A stretch of 46,675 bases of DNA, taken from NCBI RefSeq assembly GCF_017115045.1, contig NZ_JABXKK010000027.1:1-46675 (forward strand). Reading direction: 5' to 3'. Both the position numbers and the translations under genes were made by a program. The stretch comes from Nostoc sp. NMS8. GTDB taxonomy: Bacteria > Cyanobacteriota > Cyanobacteriia > Cyanobacteriales > Nostocaceae. Below, piece by piece: positions 35,106 through 43,435 of this stretch. Within the stretch, counting starts at the first letter, position 1. Every line of letters begins with the position of its first letter. Below the pieces are notes generated by a model. It had not been told where the DNA came from, made no database searches, and saw only the letters and a program-made list of their open reading frames with translations.

Positions 35106-36428
35106 ATGTATAAAAACGCTAAAAAATTTACTGCTATTTTTATGTTGGTTTTTCTGTTGATTGTTTCTATCAACTTTGCAGTAATTGCTCAAGATAGTTC
35201 AGATGTCCCTGCTGTGAATTTTGCATCGCCTCAAGTCTGTTCAGTGCCTCCTAATCTCAAAACTCAACAAGTCATTGCTGACAACGATCGCACTCAAGTT
35301 ACAATGGGCGATCGCATCAGGATAAGAGTTGAAGGATTAGTAGAAGCGACCAGAAATGCAACGGCTAAAAATCCATTTGATCCTCGCCAATTAGTGTTGT
35401 ACCTAGATGGCTATGAACTAGAGGATGTCCACGGAGAACCAGTCACGGTCATGATTCCGGGTAAAGATCAAAGCAAAATTATTGATGATAATTGGTTAGC
35501 CTTTCTACTGAAACGTACCAACTCGTCTCAAGCTGCATGGAATACGCTTCTTGGTCAAGGAAGCAGATATAGTATTAACGCGATCGTGGGAGTAGGCTGT
35601 CCCAAGAAACTAGCGATTCCGGTGAGTAATCCTCTATCACCTCCTAAATTAAAAATAGTTCTATTATCATGGCGATTTTGGCTGTGTCTGCTTCTAATTC
35701 TGGCTATTGCATTAATATTCATTAGATATTGCCGAAATGCTCTTCGTAGCCCTGGAATAGAAGGCGTCTACTCTAAAAAAGAAATAATCGATACTGGGGA
35801 ACTGTTAATCCCACAAAAGCTTGAAGTTCAAAAACGAACTAGGAAAAGCCGAATTGCTCAATTTTTTCTTGGTAGAAAAAGTTTTAACAAAAACCCCTTC
35901 AGTCTCTCGATATCTCAGCTTGCTTTTTGGACGTTTCTAATTTTTGGTTCTTACCTGATTATCTACGGCATAACAGGAGATTATGCTAATATTTTGACTC
36001 GGCAATCACTAATTTTATTAGGAATTAACTCTGTAACTGCATTTGGTACTTCGTTAATTGATGGGCAGGGTAATGAGGAAAATAGAAAAGGTAGTCAAGG
36101 AATTTCTGAAGGTTTTTTTACGGATATATTATCGGATATTAATGGAATCAACTTTCATCGGTTCCAAACATTTATTTGGACAGTTGCGATCGGACTATTC
36201 TTTGTTTTGGAGGTGATTAAAAATCTGGCAATGCCGGAATTTGATGATACACTGCTGACACTACAAGGAATCAGTGCTGCAACATATCTTGGACTCAGAG
36301 GGCAAGAGCAGCATGGTATGACAAAAAATCCAGAATCTTCATCCAAAGAAGATAACTTATCTGAACCACCCATTTTAACAAAACAAGACAATCCACTAGA
36401 GAGCGATCCATCGATTCCTCCTAACTAA
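35106..36428 (+). CDS. exported membrane protein of unknown function
   Basis: The frame is open from a GTG at 35088, but the ATG at 35106 is preferred: it puts the signal segment (KKFTAIFMLVFLLIVSINFA) at the N-terminus and has GGTGGTGGA about eleven bases upstream. From there it is 440 aa. A ~160-residue extracytoplasmic domain follows (PPNLKTQQVIADNDRTQV ...), then a membrane helix (FWLCLLLILAIALIFI). A basic cytoplasmic stretch precedes three more hydrophobic segments (LAFWTFLIFGSYLIIYG, SLILLGINSVTAFGTSLID, TFIWTVAIGLFFVLEVI). PFSLSISQLAFWTFL looks conserved. No enzyme motif was seen. Gly/Ser/Pro tail at the C-terminus. Confidence 0.7.
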   Translation: MYKNAKKFTAIFMLVFLLIVSINFAVIAQDSSDVPAVNFASPQVCSVPPNLKTQQVIADNDRTQVTMGDRIRIRVEGLVEATRNATAKNPFDPRQLVLYLDGYELEDVHGEPVTVMIPGKDQSKIIDDNWLAFLLKRTNSSQAAWNTLLGQGSRYSINAIVGVGCPKKLAIPVSNPLSPPKLKIVLLSWRFWLCLLLILAIALIFIRYCRNALRSPGIEGVYSKKEIIDTGELLIPQKLEVQKRTRKSRIAQFFLGRKSFNKNPFSLSISQLAFWTFLIFGSYLIIYGITGDYANILTRQSLILLGINSVTAFGTSLIDGQGNEENRKGSQGISEGFFTDILSDINGINFHRFQTFIWTVAIGLFFVLEVIKNLAMPEFDDTLLTLQGISAATYLGLRGQEQHGMTKNPESSSKEDNLSEPPILTKQDNPLESDPSIPPN

Positions 36429-36430
36429 AT

Positions 36431-36636
36431 CTTAGAGGTTGTTTGACATGTGATTAGTTGGGATTTTAGGCACTTTTAGATCCCCCTAAATCCCCCTTAA
36501 AAAGGGGGACTTTGATTCTTCCCCCTTAAAAAGGGGGTCGCCGTAGGCGGGGGGATCTTAACCGAACCGTATTGGGTTAGGGGGGATCTAAAAGTGCCTA
36601 AAATTACAGCCAATCACTTTTAAAACATCCTCTTAG
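36431..36636. mobile_element. 206-bp MITE-like element with long imperfect inverted ends
   Basis: The ends TTAGAGGTTGTTT and AAACATCCTCTTA face each other. Inside, 24 bases at 36463-36486 are exactly complemented at 36581-36604. The centre holds paired CCCCCTTAAAAAGGGGG hairpins and a copy of the TTAACCGAACCGTATTGGG repeat. No coding frame is supported. Confidence 0.7.
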
Positions 36637-36655
36637 TGTCAAAAACCTTTAGTTG

Positions 36656-36871
36656 TGTAGGTTGGGTTGCAATACTGTTCGGTTAAGGCAAGAGATGCGA
36701 TGAATCGCCGTCTCTACAATAATCATTCTTTTGTAGAGACGGCGATTTATCGCGTCTTTGAAATTTATAATTTTCATCAAAAAACCTTAACCGAAAGGTA
36801 TTGGGTTGGATTGAGGAATGTAGACATTTCCAGGGCTTTGTTGGCTTGCGCTTTGCTTCACCCAACCTACA
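36656..36871. repeat. nested palindromic repeat cluster
   Basis: The outer ends are TGTAGGTTGGGT (36656-36667) and ACCCAACCTACA (36860-36871). Within them TTCGGTTAAGG faces CCTTAACCGAA, and within those ATCGCCGTCTCTACAA faces TTGTAGAGACGGCGAT. The GTTCGGTTAAGGC family copy 3 occupies 36677-36716. Layering suggests repeats inserted into repeats. Confidence 0.7.
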
Positions 36872-37241
36872 ATTTTTCTTAACTTAACCGTATTGCTAAT
36901 AACAAAATTTGCTATTTCTTTAGTATTAAAAGTTATAGATATTTATACTTAGTGTAATCATCAAGCAACTAAATTATAGAAATTGTATTGAATTTACTAA
37001 TCAGGATTTCCTTTTCTGATAAAGTTTAGTAAAGACAAATTTTACCTCTTCTTTGTACTACTCCTCTCAAATCGTAATCATACCTAGTTTTTTAATTAGC
37101 TATTAATAAGGAGAAGATATAAAAAATCTTGTAGAAGTCAAAAATAAGGTGTAATTAAATACCTTTTCAATTTACGGTTTTGTGTTGATGCCGCAGTATT
37201 TCCCAAATGTTTTCTATGAGAACTGAGGCAGAGAAAATAAT
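36872..37241. other. AT-rich spacer before the permease gene
   Basis: No gene or clear motif was seen apart from a partial CTTAACCGTATTGC repeat near 36884. The promoter of the permease-like gene should lie here. Confidence 0.35.
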
Positions 37242-37802
37242 ATGTTTTTAGACATTGTAGCTAGTCTACAACGGTTATTTGTTGGTTACATTCCCGCCGT
37301 TGTATTGGGTAGTTTTGTTGGATATTTTATCGGTATGAATAGCGTGATTTATCAGCTATTTAGACTGATATTTCAGATACCGCATAGTATTCCTCCTATA
37401 GCTTTGCTACCTATTGCCTTAATAGCATTTCAAGAGAGCGACACAGCTGCTATTATAGTAGTCTTTATAGGAACTCTCTGGACGATGATCATTAATACAG
37501 CAATAGGTATGCGACATTTTCAGAGACAGAATAATAACTTTCGAGTAGCTATTTTTCATATATTTCATGCCTTGAAAGTTAGCATTTGGGTAGCCTGGTT
37601 TATAGTTATTGCCACAGAAATGTTAACAGGTCCAAAAGGACTTGGCTTTACTCTTTGGGAGGCTTATAAAGCTGGCAATACTGATTATATAATCCAGACA
37701 ATCATTTACATCGGGATTATTGGCTTTTTGCTAGATCAGTTACTAGATTTCGCAGCTTATATTCTCTCGCAAATGGTTTCAGACGGGAAAAAATCTTCTT
37801 AA
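37242..37802 (+). CDS. shortened NitT/TauT/SsuC-type ABC permease lacking the coupling loop
   Basis: The 186-aa product matches the BPD_transp_1 permease fold: IPHSIPPIALLPIALIAFQ, then FIGTLWTMIINTAIG, then WVAWFIVIATEMLTGPKGLG. Family members (about 250-280 aa) have ~50 residues between the NT.IG and W..(I/V)A.EML landmarks, including the EAA loop that docks the ATPase. Here only ~28 remain, so the coupling helix is missing, and an N-terminal helix is also absent. No ATPase or binding protein is adjacent. It is a degenerate permease or one repurposed for a non-transport role. It ends three bases from the convergent collagen-like gene. Confidence 0.75.
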   Translation: MFLDIVASLQRLFVGYIPAVVLGSFVGYFIGMNSVIYQLFRLIFQIPHSIPPIALLPIALIAFQESDTAAIIVVFIGTLWTMIINTAIGMRHFQRQNNNFRVAIFHIFHALKVSIWVAWFIVIATEMLTGPKGLGFTLWEAYKAGNTDYIIQTIIYIGIIGFLLDQLLDFAAYILSQMVSDGKKSS

Positions 37803-37805
37803 ACT

Positions 37806-39209
37806 TTATCTAGGCTTGCGAATTGCACCTTGCCAGCTAATAGTTTGCTTGGCAGAACGTATTCCCAATGAACGAGTTGCTATAACTTCAATATCAACAT
37901 TGACACCAGGGCGTAAAGCTTCGTCAGAAATTTTCAGCTTGCCCAAAGCTAGAGTAAAACGGTTGTAGTCACGAGTTACAAGTTCGTTGGGAATATCCCC
38001 TTCATATTCAGTTTTGTAACCAGAAAAACCATGTAAGCTATCCTGGGCACGAAATTTTACGCGAAACTGAGTATTAATGGCGTCAGACTTGGCTGCCAAA
38101 TCGACTATTTTTAAGTTAAGGTTTTGTCCGGCATCGGCAAATTCTGCCACAGCCAACCGGGTGACATCTTTTTTGGCAATGGCATGGTTAACGGTAAATG
38201 TTGTTAAGTTAGTTTCACTTTTGCTACTACCCTCAACCCATAATTCCTCAGGAAAAGTAATTTCTACTTGTTTGTTATCAGTTAAATTTAGTGTTACAGC
38301 TTCATTACCAAAGCTGCTGATGGGTTGTCTTTCTTGCCAAACTACTTGAAAAGCCTCTTCTAGACGTTGTTCAAACTCTCGATAATCATCAGCGATCGCA
38401 GCACCAGGCGCAAGTAGAGAAGCTGCCCCTATGCGTTGATTCCACTTGTTCTTTGAGAGGTTGAATTGTTTGTTTATCAGTTGCGAAATTGCTAGCTGCA
38501 CAGTTGGATTATCAGCGGCCAAAGCTTCCTTGCTATTGACAATACTCAAAGTTCCTAAGCGTCCTTGGCTACCATCGCTACCATCAGTGCCATCTCGTCC
38601 ATCGCTACCGTCACTACATCGATAAACTTTCTCAGTACACTTATAATCAGGACTACCAGGAGTTCCCTGGCAGGTTTTCACTTCCCATCTGCGTCTATGA
38701 CAGTTACAACCCTGCGTACCGTTACCACCTCGACCGCCGCGCCCGCTTTTTCCGCCAGTTGCCCTAATGGAAATGTTTCGTAAATCTGCCAAATTGCTGT
38801 AATACGCTGTCAGGGAACCGCCATTTCCCCCATTTCCTCCTTTGCCACCGTTACCGCCGTTACCACCATCTGGTGCGCTTATATCGTGGCTGACGCGATC
38901 GCGTTGGGAACCACAGTCAGGTTGATCGCCATGTTCCCCGTCTTCCCCGTCTTCACCATCTTTACCCGACAAGTCAAGATTTAGAGGTGAACCATTGACA
39001 AAAATATTTTGGTTTTCACCACTGCTACCATCTCTACCAGATCGCCCATCGGTTCCTGTACGTCCGTCTCTGCGATAATTTCTGGCTATTTTATAGTATT
39101 CGTCAGAGGCAACGGCTGGACATAAAACTGAACCAGAAGCAGGCAACAAGCTAGTAAATAAGCAGAATGTCAGCAGTAGTGGTAGCTTACTCCTAAAACC
39201 ATTGTGCAT
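37806..39209 (-). CDS. exported collagen-like Gly-rich, Cys-rich protein
   Basis: The 467-aa product has a signal peptide (LPLLLTFCLFTSLLPASG) and five short collagen-like or poly-Gly segments at about residues 49-65, 82-95, 114-131, 152-167 and 198-218 (for example GRTGTDGRSGRDG and GKDGEDGEDGEHG). Between them are cysteines at 99, 168, 170, 180, 191 and 198, likely disulfide-linked after export. The C-terminal ~240 residues form a beta-rich domain of unknown type. No sortase or membrane anchor is visible. Likely role: cell-surface or sheath structure. The convergent neighbour is a permease fragment. Confidence 0.8.
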   Translation of the reverse strand: MHNGFRSKLPLLLTFCLFTSLLPASGSVLCPAVASDEYYKIARNYRRDGRTGTDGRSGRDGSSGENQNIFVNGSPLNLDLSGKDGEDGEDGEHGDQPDCGSQRDRVSHDISAPDGGNGGNGGKGGNGGNGGSLTAYYSNLADLRNISIRATGGKSGRGGRGGNGTQGCNCHRRRWEVKTCQGTPGSPDYKCTEKVYRCSDGSDGRDGTDGSDGSQGRLGTLSIVNSKEALAADNPTVQLAISQLINKQFNLSKNKWNQRIGAASLLAPGAAIADDYREFEQRLEEAFQVVWQERQPISSFGNEAVTLNLTDNKQVEITFPEELWVEGSSKSETNLTTFTVNHAIAKKDVTRLAVAEFADAGQNLNLKIVDLAAKSDAINTQFRVKFRAQDSLHGFSGYKTEYEGDIPNELVTRDYNRFTLALGKLKISDEALRPGVNVDIEVIATRSLGIRSAKQTISWQGAIRKPR

Positions 39210-39335
39210 CTAGTTACACCTAAAACTTTAGTTGGATTATCTACTCCTGACGCTGATTTCCAACAATTTGCTCCCCTTTATTCATTGATATGCCAAAATT
39301 GTCGCCCATTTAGAAATAATTTGAGAGATTCAGAG

Positions 39336-39362
39336 TTCCCGACTTCTTGAAGAAGTCGGGAA
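39336..39362 (-). terminator. hairpin terminator of the NADP-dependent reductase gene
   Basis: TTCCCGACTTCTT (39336-39348) pairs with AAGAAGTCGGGAA (39350-39362) just beyond the reductase stop codon. It shares the CCCGACTTCTT core of the hairpin at 3615-3647. Confidence 0.7.
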
Positions 39363-39367
39363 TCTAT

Positions 39368-40390
39368 TTAAGCTGCTGTTGGGTCATCATTGACCTTAAC
39401 AATCAACTTGCCAAAATTATCACCTCGAAGTAAACCGATGAATGCAGCAGGAGCCTTTTGTAAACCATCAGCTATATCTTCTTTATATTTGAGTTGACCA
39501 GATTGCAACCATCCAGAAACATCATGTAAAAAATCGTTAAATCGATGTTGGTAATCGCCAACTAAAAAACCTTTAATCAAAGCCCGTTTGACTAGCAGGG
39601 GTCTTAAATTAGGCCCTGGTGGAGTAGATGTAGCGTTATACTCCGAAATCAAACCTACTAGTGGAATTCTTGCCCCAAGGTTGATCTGCTGCAACACAGC
39701 TTCTAAAATTACACCTGCGGTATTGTCATAGTAAACATCAATGCCATTAGGTGCTGCTTCTTTAAGCGCTGAATCAAGTTCTTGAGTTTTGCGATTAATG
39801 CCAACATCAAAACCTAATTCCTTAACTATATAATCCCGCTTATCGTCACTCCCCACAATTCCCACTACTCGCGCACCTTTAATTTTGGCGATTTGACCTA
39901 CTACCGCACCGACAGCACCAGAAGCAGCTGAAACCACAACAGTTTCACCTTCTTTCGGTTGACCGATATCAAGTAAAGCAGCATAAGCAGTTAGACCAGG
40001 CATACCCAGTACACCTAAACTATAGGATAAAGGTGCTTGAGTAGGATCAAGTTTACGCAGTGTCTCACCTTTAGATACAGCATAAGTTTGCCAACCATTA
40101 CCACTAAGAACAAAATCCCCTACTTGAAATTGAGGATGATTTGATTTAATTACTTGGCTGACTGTACCACCGACAATAACTGAACCCAATTCTATTGATG
40201 CAGCATAAGACTTTCCTGCACTAATGCGACCACGCATATAAGGGTCGAGAGATAGATAAATGGTGTGGCTAAGAATTTCGCCTTCACCTGGTTCGGGAGT
40301 TGGTGTTTCTACTAGAGTAAAATCATTCTCTTTTGGTTCGCCAACTGGACGACTTTTAAGGATGATTTGTTTATTAATTAAATCAGACAT
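39368..40390 (-). CDS. NADP-dependent oxidoreductase, zinc-free MDR family (CurA/prostaglandin reductase-like)
   Basis: The 340-aa product opens with the family pattern LKSRPVGEPKENDFTLVETP and TIYLSLDPYMRGRIS. The Rossmann loop reads VSAASGAVGAVVGQIAKIKG, giving NADPH binding. Zinc-binding residues of alcohol dehydrogenases are absent. Relatives reduce the C=C bond of unsaturated ketones and aldehydes. It is monocistronic and ends at a hairpin terminator. The exact substrate is unknown. Confidence 0.9.
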   Translation of the reverse strand: MSDLINKQIILKSRPVGEPKENDFTLVETPTPEPGEGEILSHTIYLSLDPYMRGRISAGKSYAASIELGSVIVGGTVSQVIKSNHPQFQVGDFVLSGNGWQTYAVSKGETLRKLDPTQAPLSYSLGVLGMPGLTAYAALLDIGQPKEGETVVVSAASGAVGAVVGQIAKIKGARVVGIVGSDDKRDYIVKELGFDVGINRKTQELDSALKEAAPNGIDVYYDNTAGVILEAVLQQINLGARIPLVGLISEYNATSTPPGPNLRPLLVKRALIKGFLVGDYQHRFNDFLHDVSGWLQSGQLKYKEDIADGLQKAPAAFIGLLRGDNFGKLIVKVNDDPTAA

Positions 40391-40735
40391 CAGTTATTTT
40401 CCTCTAAATTAATCTGACCATTTATGAGTATATAGGTGTGTGCAAGCATTCCGAAAATACTTCTACCTTTAGTGTGAGACTGCCAAAAAATCTAGGATGA
40501 TTATTTTATGTTTTAAAAAACTCCACACAAGTCTAAAACCCTGATTTTCTCTTCTCCATTTTCGACTTTATGCTTAAAAAATAAATTTTTTTATTATATT
40601 AACCTACAGTTCATGTTAGCCCAAAATACTTATATAGAAGGCGATTTGTCGCATCTTTAAAACCCAAAATTGTTGGTAGTAGCCCTTAAATATCGTATTT
40701 TATTATATTAGTAACAATCAAAATTAATTAAACAG
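40391..40735. other. AT-rich spacer
   Basis: Only a decayed repeat, GAAGGCGATTTGTCGCATC near 40638, was recognised. No gene is supported. It holds the promoter of the reductase at its left end. Confidence 0.35.
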
Positions 40736-41233
40736 CTAATTATTGAAAAATCTGCTAATTTTCCACTCACTCCGTAAAATGCTGTAAATATAATCATCCC
40801 ATAGTTTACCGTCTAACTCATGATGTTCTCTTAAAATTCCATCTCTATGAAAACCGAGCTTTTCAAGTAGTTTAACTGAGCCGATATTGAAAGCCGCAGT
40901 CTGACAATATAATTTGTTGAGTTCTGTTGTTTTCAACAGGTAATCGATAGCAGTAATTAACATTTTTGTGCCTAAACCCTGTTTTCGCAATTTTGGGTTG
41001 ATGGTATATCCAAATTCTGCCGAACGATTTCGTGAGTTCATATCAAAATATCTGAATCTTCCTACAGGTTCTTCTAATCCATCAATAAGGAAAGCAAAAA
41101 TTATTGCTTTATCACTTATGGTAATTCTTTGACCGTCAATAATAGGACGACATGTTTTTGTTTCTATGCGGTCAAATTTACCCCAGTCATTAAAGGATCT
41201 GTGGTGTTCAGTAGTTGCACGTTCAAGCCACAT
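40736..41233 (-). CDS. GNAT family N-acetyltransferase (RimJ-like)
   Basis: The frame extends to an ATG at 41329, but the ATG at 41233 (MWLERATTEHHRSFNDW) is preferred. The 32 residues upstream are written by DNA resembling a dispersed repeat (GACGCTCGCCAGAAGC) and do not look like acetyltransferase. The remaining 165 aa have strand EPVGRFRYFD, the acetyl-CoA loop KQGLGTKMLITAI and the helix NIGSVKLLEKLGFHRDGILR with DGKLWDDYIYSIL, a RimJ/RimL pattern. Acceptor unknown. It is 108 bases from the VOC gene on the same strand. Confidence 0.82.
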   Translation of the reverse strand: MWLERATTEHHRSFNDWGKFDRIETKTCRPIIDGQRITISDKAIIFAFLIDGLEEPVGRFRYFDMNSRNRSAEFGYTINPKLRKQGLGTKMLITAIDYLLKTTELNKLYCQTAAFNIGSVKLLEKLGFHRDGILREHHELDGKLWDDYIYSILRSEWKISRFFNN

Positions 41234-41341
41234 TATTAATTCACCTACGCAAAGTAGCAGAAAAGCAAGCTTTTTTAGACGCTCGCCAGAAGCTTTAAAG
41301 GAGCGTATCCACTGGCGTGCGACTTCCAATTATCTTGGTAT

Positions 41342-41776
41342 CTAAGACAATGTTACTGAATGTCTTTCTAATAGTAACTCCTCTGTTTGTAGCTGTTCAA
41401 AAGTATTCTTGACAAACTCTGCAATTTCTATACGATTCCCACCGGGATCGCGGAGGAAAAATCGCACGTATCCGGGAAGTGGTCGTTGATCGGGAATAAT
41501 TTCTACCCCATGTCTTTTTAGGTGTTCCTCAAAAGCATTCAAGTTATCGACTTGAAAACAATGATGTCGTCTAGATGTTTGGTTATTAGCGTTTTTGTCT
41601 GTACTAATGTGCAGTTCAATATCTCCCAATTTATACCATGCTCCTGAATCGTTTTTCATTACTTCAGGTCTGGAAATTTCAGTTAATCCCAAAACTTTGC
41701 TGTAGAAAAACAGCATTGCATCCTCCACCTCAAGAGGATAGGTTACTTGAATATGATGAACTGCATCAAGCTTCAT
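41342..41776 (-). CDS. VOC superfamily (glyoxalase/dioxygenase-like) protein
   Basis: The 144-aa product has two beta-alpha-beta-beta-beta modules. VHHIQVTYP near residue 6, LGDIELHIS, HHCFQVDNL and FFLRDPGGNRIEIAEF carry the His and Glu positions that bind a metal in this family. It may be a glyoxalase, a dioxygenase, or an antibiotic-resistance type; sequence alone does not decide. It is the middle gene of three small minus-strand genes. Confidence 0.82.
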   Translation of the reverse strand: MKLDAVHHIQVTYPLEVEDAMLFFYSKVLGLTEISRPEVMKNDSGAWYKLGDIELHISTDKNANNQTSRRHHCFQVDNLNAFEEHLKRHGVEIIPDQRPLPGYVRFFLRDPGGNRIEIAEFVKNTFEQLQTEELLLERHSVTLS

Positions 41777-41879
41777 AAATTTTTCTCCTAGTTTGGGTTA
41801 AATTTGGCAACGCTACAATCACTTTTTGTAGTATTACTGGCGTATTTCTCAAGTTTTTCTGTTTCAACTCACCGAAAGC

Positions 41880-42293
41880 TTATGTGACAAGCTTTCCCAT
41901 ACTGATGCGTTCTTCAACGAGATAGCCAAGTTTTCTATAAAACTCAACTACTTTTGCGTTGGATACACGAACTTGGAGATTGATTTTGAGGCATCCCATC
42001 GCTATCAATCCCCTCTCTGCGTGCTGCACTAGCTTGCTACCAATACCCTGCCGCTGATACTGAGGGCTGACTGCAACTGTGTATAGCCAACCGCGATGTC
42101 CGTCATATCCCGCCATAATAGTACCTACAATTACAGAGTTAATCTCAGCAACGAAAAATAACTCAGGCTGTACAGCAAGCTTCTGACTGATTACCAATTT
42201 TGGGCTGCTGTGCGACGGGTTATTAGGAAACACCTCATCCCATAGCGCATTAACTGATTGAGCATCAGATTCTTGGTACGGTCTTATATTCAT
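41880..42293 (-). CDS. GNAT family N-acetyltransferase (YpeA-like)
   Basis: The 137-aa product opens with MNIRPYQESDAQSVNALWDE. The core strand is LFFVAEINSVIVGTIMAGYD, the acetyl-CoA loop is VSPQYQRQGIGSKLVQHAE, and NLQVRVSNAKVVEFYRKLGY completes the fold. It matches the short YpeA/RimI-like group. Acceptor unknown. It is 103 bases upstream of the VOC gene and may share its transcript. Confidence 0.88.
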   Translation of the reverse strand: MNIRPYQESDAQSVNALWDEVFPNNPSHSSPKLVISQKLAVQPELFFVAEINSVIVGTIMAGYDGHRGWLYTVAVSPQYQRQGIGSKLVQHAERGLIAMGCLKINLQVRVSNAKVVEFYRKLGYLVEERISMGKLVT

Positions 42294-42446
42294 TTACATC
42301 TCAATCAAATGACTTGCCTTTGCACATTGTTTGTGAAATACTACTCTTGAAACTACGGTAAATCGGTATTGTTTAGGTAGTATTGTACAAAACTTACCAT
42401 AAAACATTTCGTCCTTAAAGCAATTAAAGGCTAATCCCTAAGAAAG

Positions 42447-43208
42447 ATGACAAACACAGAAATTCGCACCGCTCAAGTTAAAGTTCCTAATGGAGATTTG
42501 CAGATTGATGCTTACTTAGCTGAACCAGTCCAAAAGGGAACCTTCCCCGCTGTGATCGTGATTCAGGAAATTTTTGGGGTGAATATTCACATTCGGGAAG
42601 TTGCTGAGAAATTTGCCAAAGACGGGTATGTAGCGATCGCACCAACTTTATTTCAACGCACCGCTCCTGGTTTTGAGGGTGGATACACCCCTGAGGATGT
42701 GCAGCAAGGGAGAGGTTATAAGGAGCAAACAACGGCAGAAGAAATATTGAGCGATATTAAAGCTGCGATCGCTTACTTAAGAACCTTACCAAATGTCCAA
42801 GGAGACGCGATCGGCTCCATTGGTTTCTGCTTTGGTGGCCACGTCGTTTACCTAGCTGCCACTTTACCAGATATCAAAGTTACAGCCTCTTTCTACGGTG
42901 GCGGTATTCCCAACTCAACTCCCGGTGGTGGAGAACCAACCATTACCCACACTGCCGATATTAAAGGCCCCATTTACGCCTTCTTTGGCCTTGACGATCA
43001 GGGAATCCCCTTAGAACAAACAGAACAAATTGAGGCTGAATTGAAGAAAAATAAGATTCCCCATGCCATCTTCCGCTATTCGGGAGCAGGACATGGCTTT
43101 TTCTGCAACCATCGCGCCAGCTACAATGCCGAAGCTGCTGCCGATGCTTGGAAAAACGTTCAAGAACTCTTCCAAAAGCACCTTCAGCTTCAAAAAGTGT
43201 CAACTTAA
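42447..43208 (+). CDS. dienelactone hydrolase family protein
   Basis: The 253-aa alpha/beta hydrolase has Glu41 in VIQEIFGVN, nucleophile Cys128 in GFCFGGH, Asp183/184 in FFGLDDQ and His216 in GAGHGFFC. Cys-Asp-His with the upstream Glu is the dienelactone hydrolase arrangement. It acts on lactones or esters in the cytoplasm; the native substrate in cyanobacteria is unknown. Monocistronic, divergent from the GNAT gene. A hairpin follows at 43246-43265. Confidence 0.9.
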   Translation: MTNTEIRTAQVKVPNGDLQIDAYLAEPVQKGTFPAVIVIQEIFGVNIHIREVAEKFAKDGYVAIAPTLFQRTAPGFEGGYTPEDVQQGRGYKEQTTAEEILSDIKAAIAYLRTLPNVQGDAIGSIGFCFGGHVVYLAATLPDIKVTASFYGGGIPNSTPGGGEPTITHTADIKGPIYAFFGLDDQGIPLEQTEQIEAELKKNKIPHAIFRYSGAGHGFFCNHRASYNAEAAADAWKNVQELFQKHLQLQKVST

Positions 43209-43245
43209 CCCGAAACGGCGGTTAGAAACCGCGTCTACACAAACA

Positions 43246-43265
43246 AAACCCACCTCCGTGGGTTT
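43246..43265 (+). terminator. hairpin after the dienelactone hydrolase gene
   Basis: AAACCCAC pairs with GTGGGTTT around a CTCC loop, 37 bases after the stop. The T-run is short, so a terminator role is probable but not certain. Confidence 0.5.
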
Positions 43266-43345
43266 CAAATCCTTAATTTGACCTTAATCCGCGGAGGCGG
43301 ACAATGCCAGTGTAGCCGCGAATTCTATTCGCCAGGGCTATTCGC

Positions 43346-43371
43346 TAGAGGCGCACACATGTGCGCCTCTA
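43346..43371. repeat. perfect hairpin upstream of ssuA
   Basis: TAGAGGCGCAC pairs with GTGCGCCTCTA around ACAT. It lies 65 bases before the ssuA start. It is probably a dispersed palindrome and could influence ssuA expression. Confidence 0.5.
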
Positions 43372-43435
43372 CGATTGAAAATCGGCAAGTATTAACCAAA
43401 TAGTCAAAACCAAATAATAACAAAGTATCACATCC

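Noticed and set aside
36667..36882. 71-aa frames in both strands near 36.7 kb
   Set aside because: They are read from nested palindromic repeats and have no protein features.
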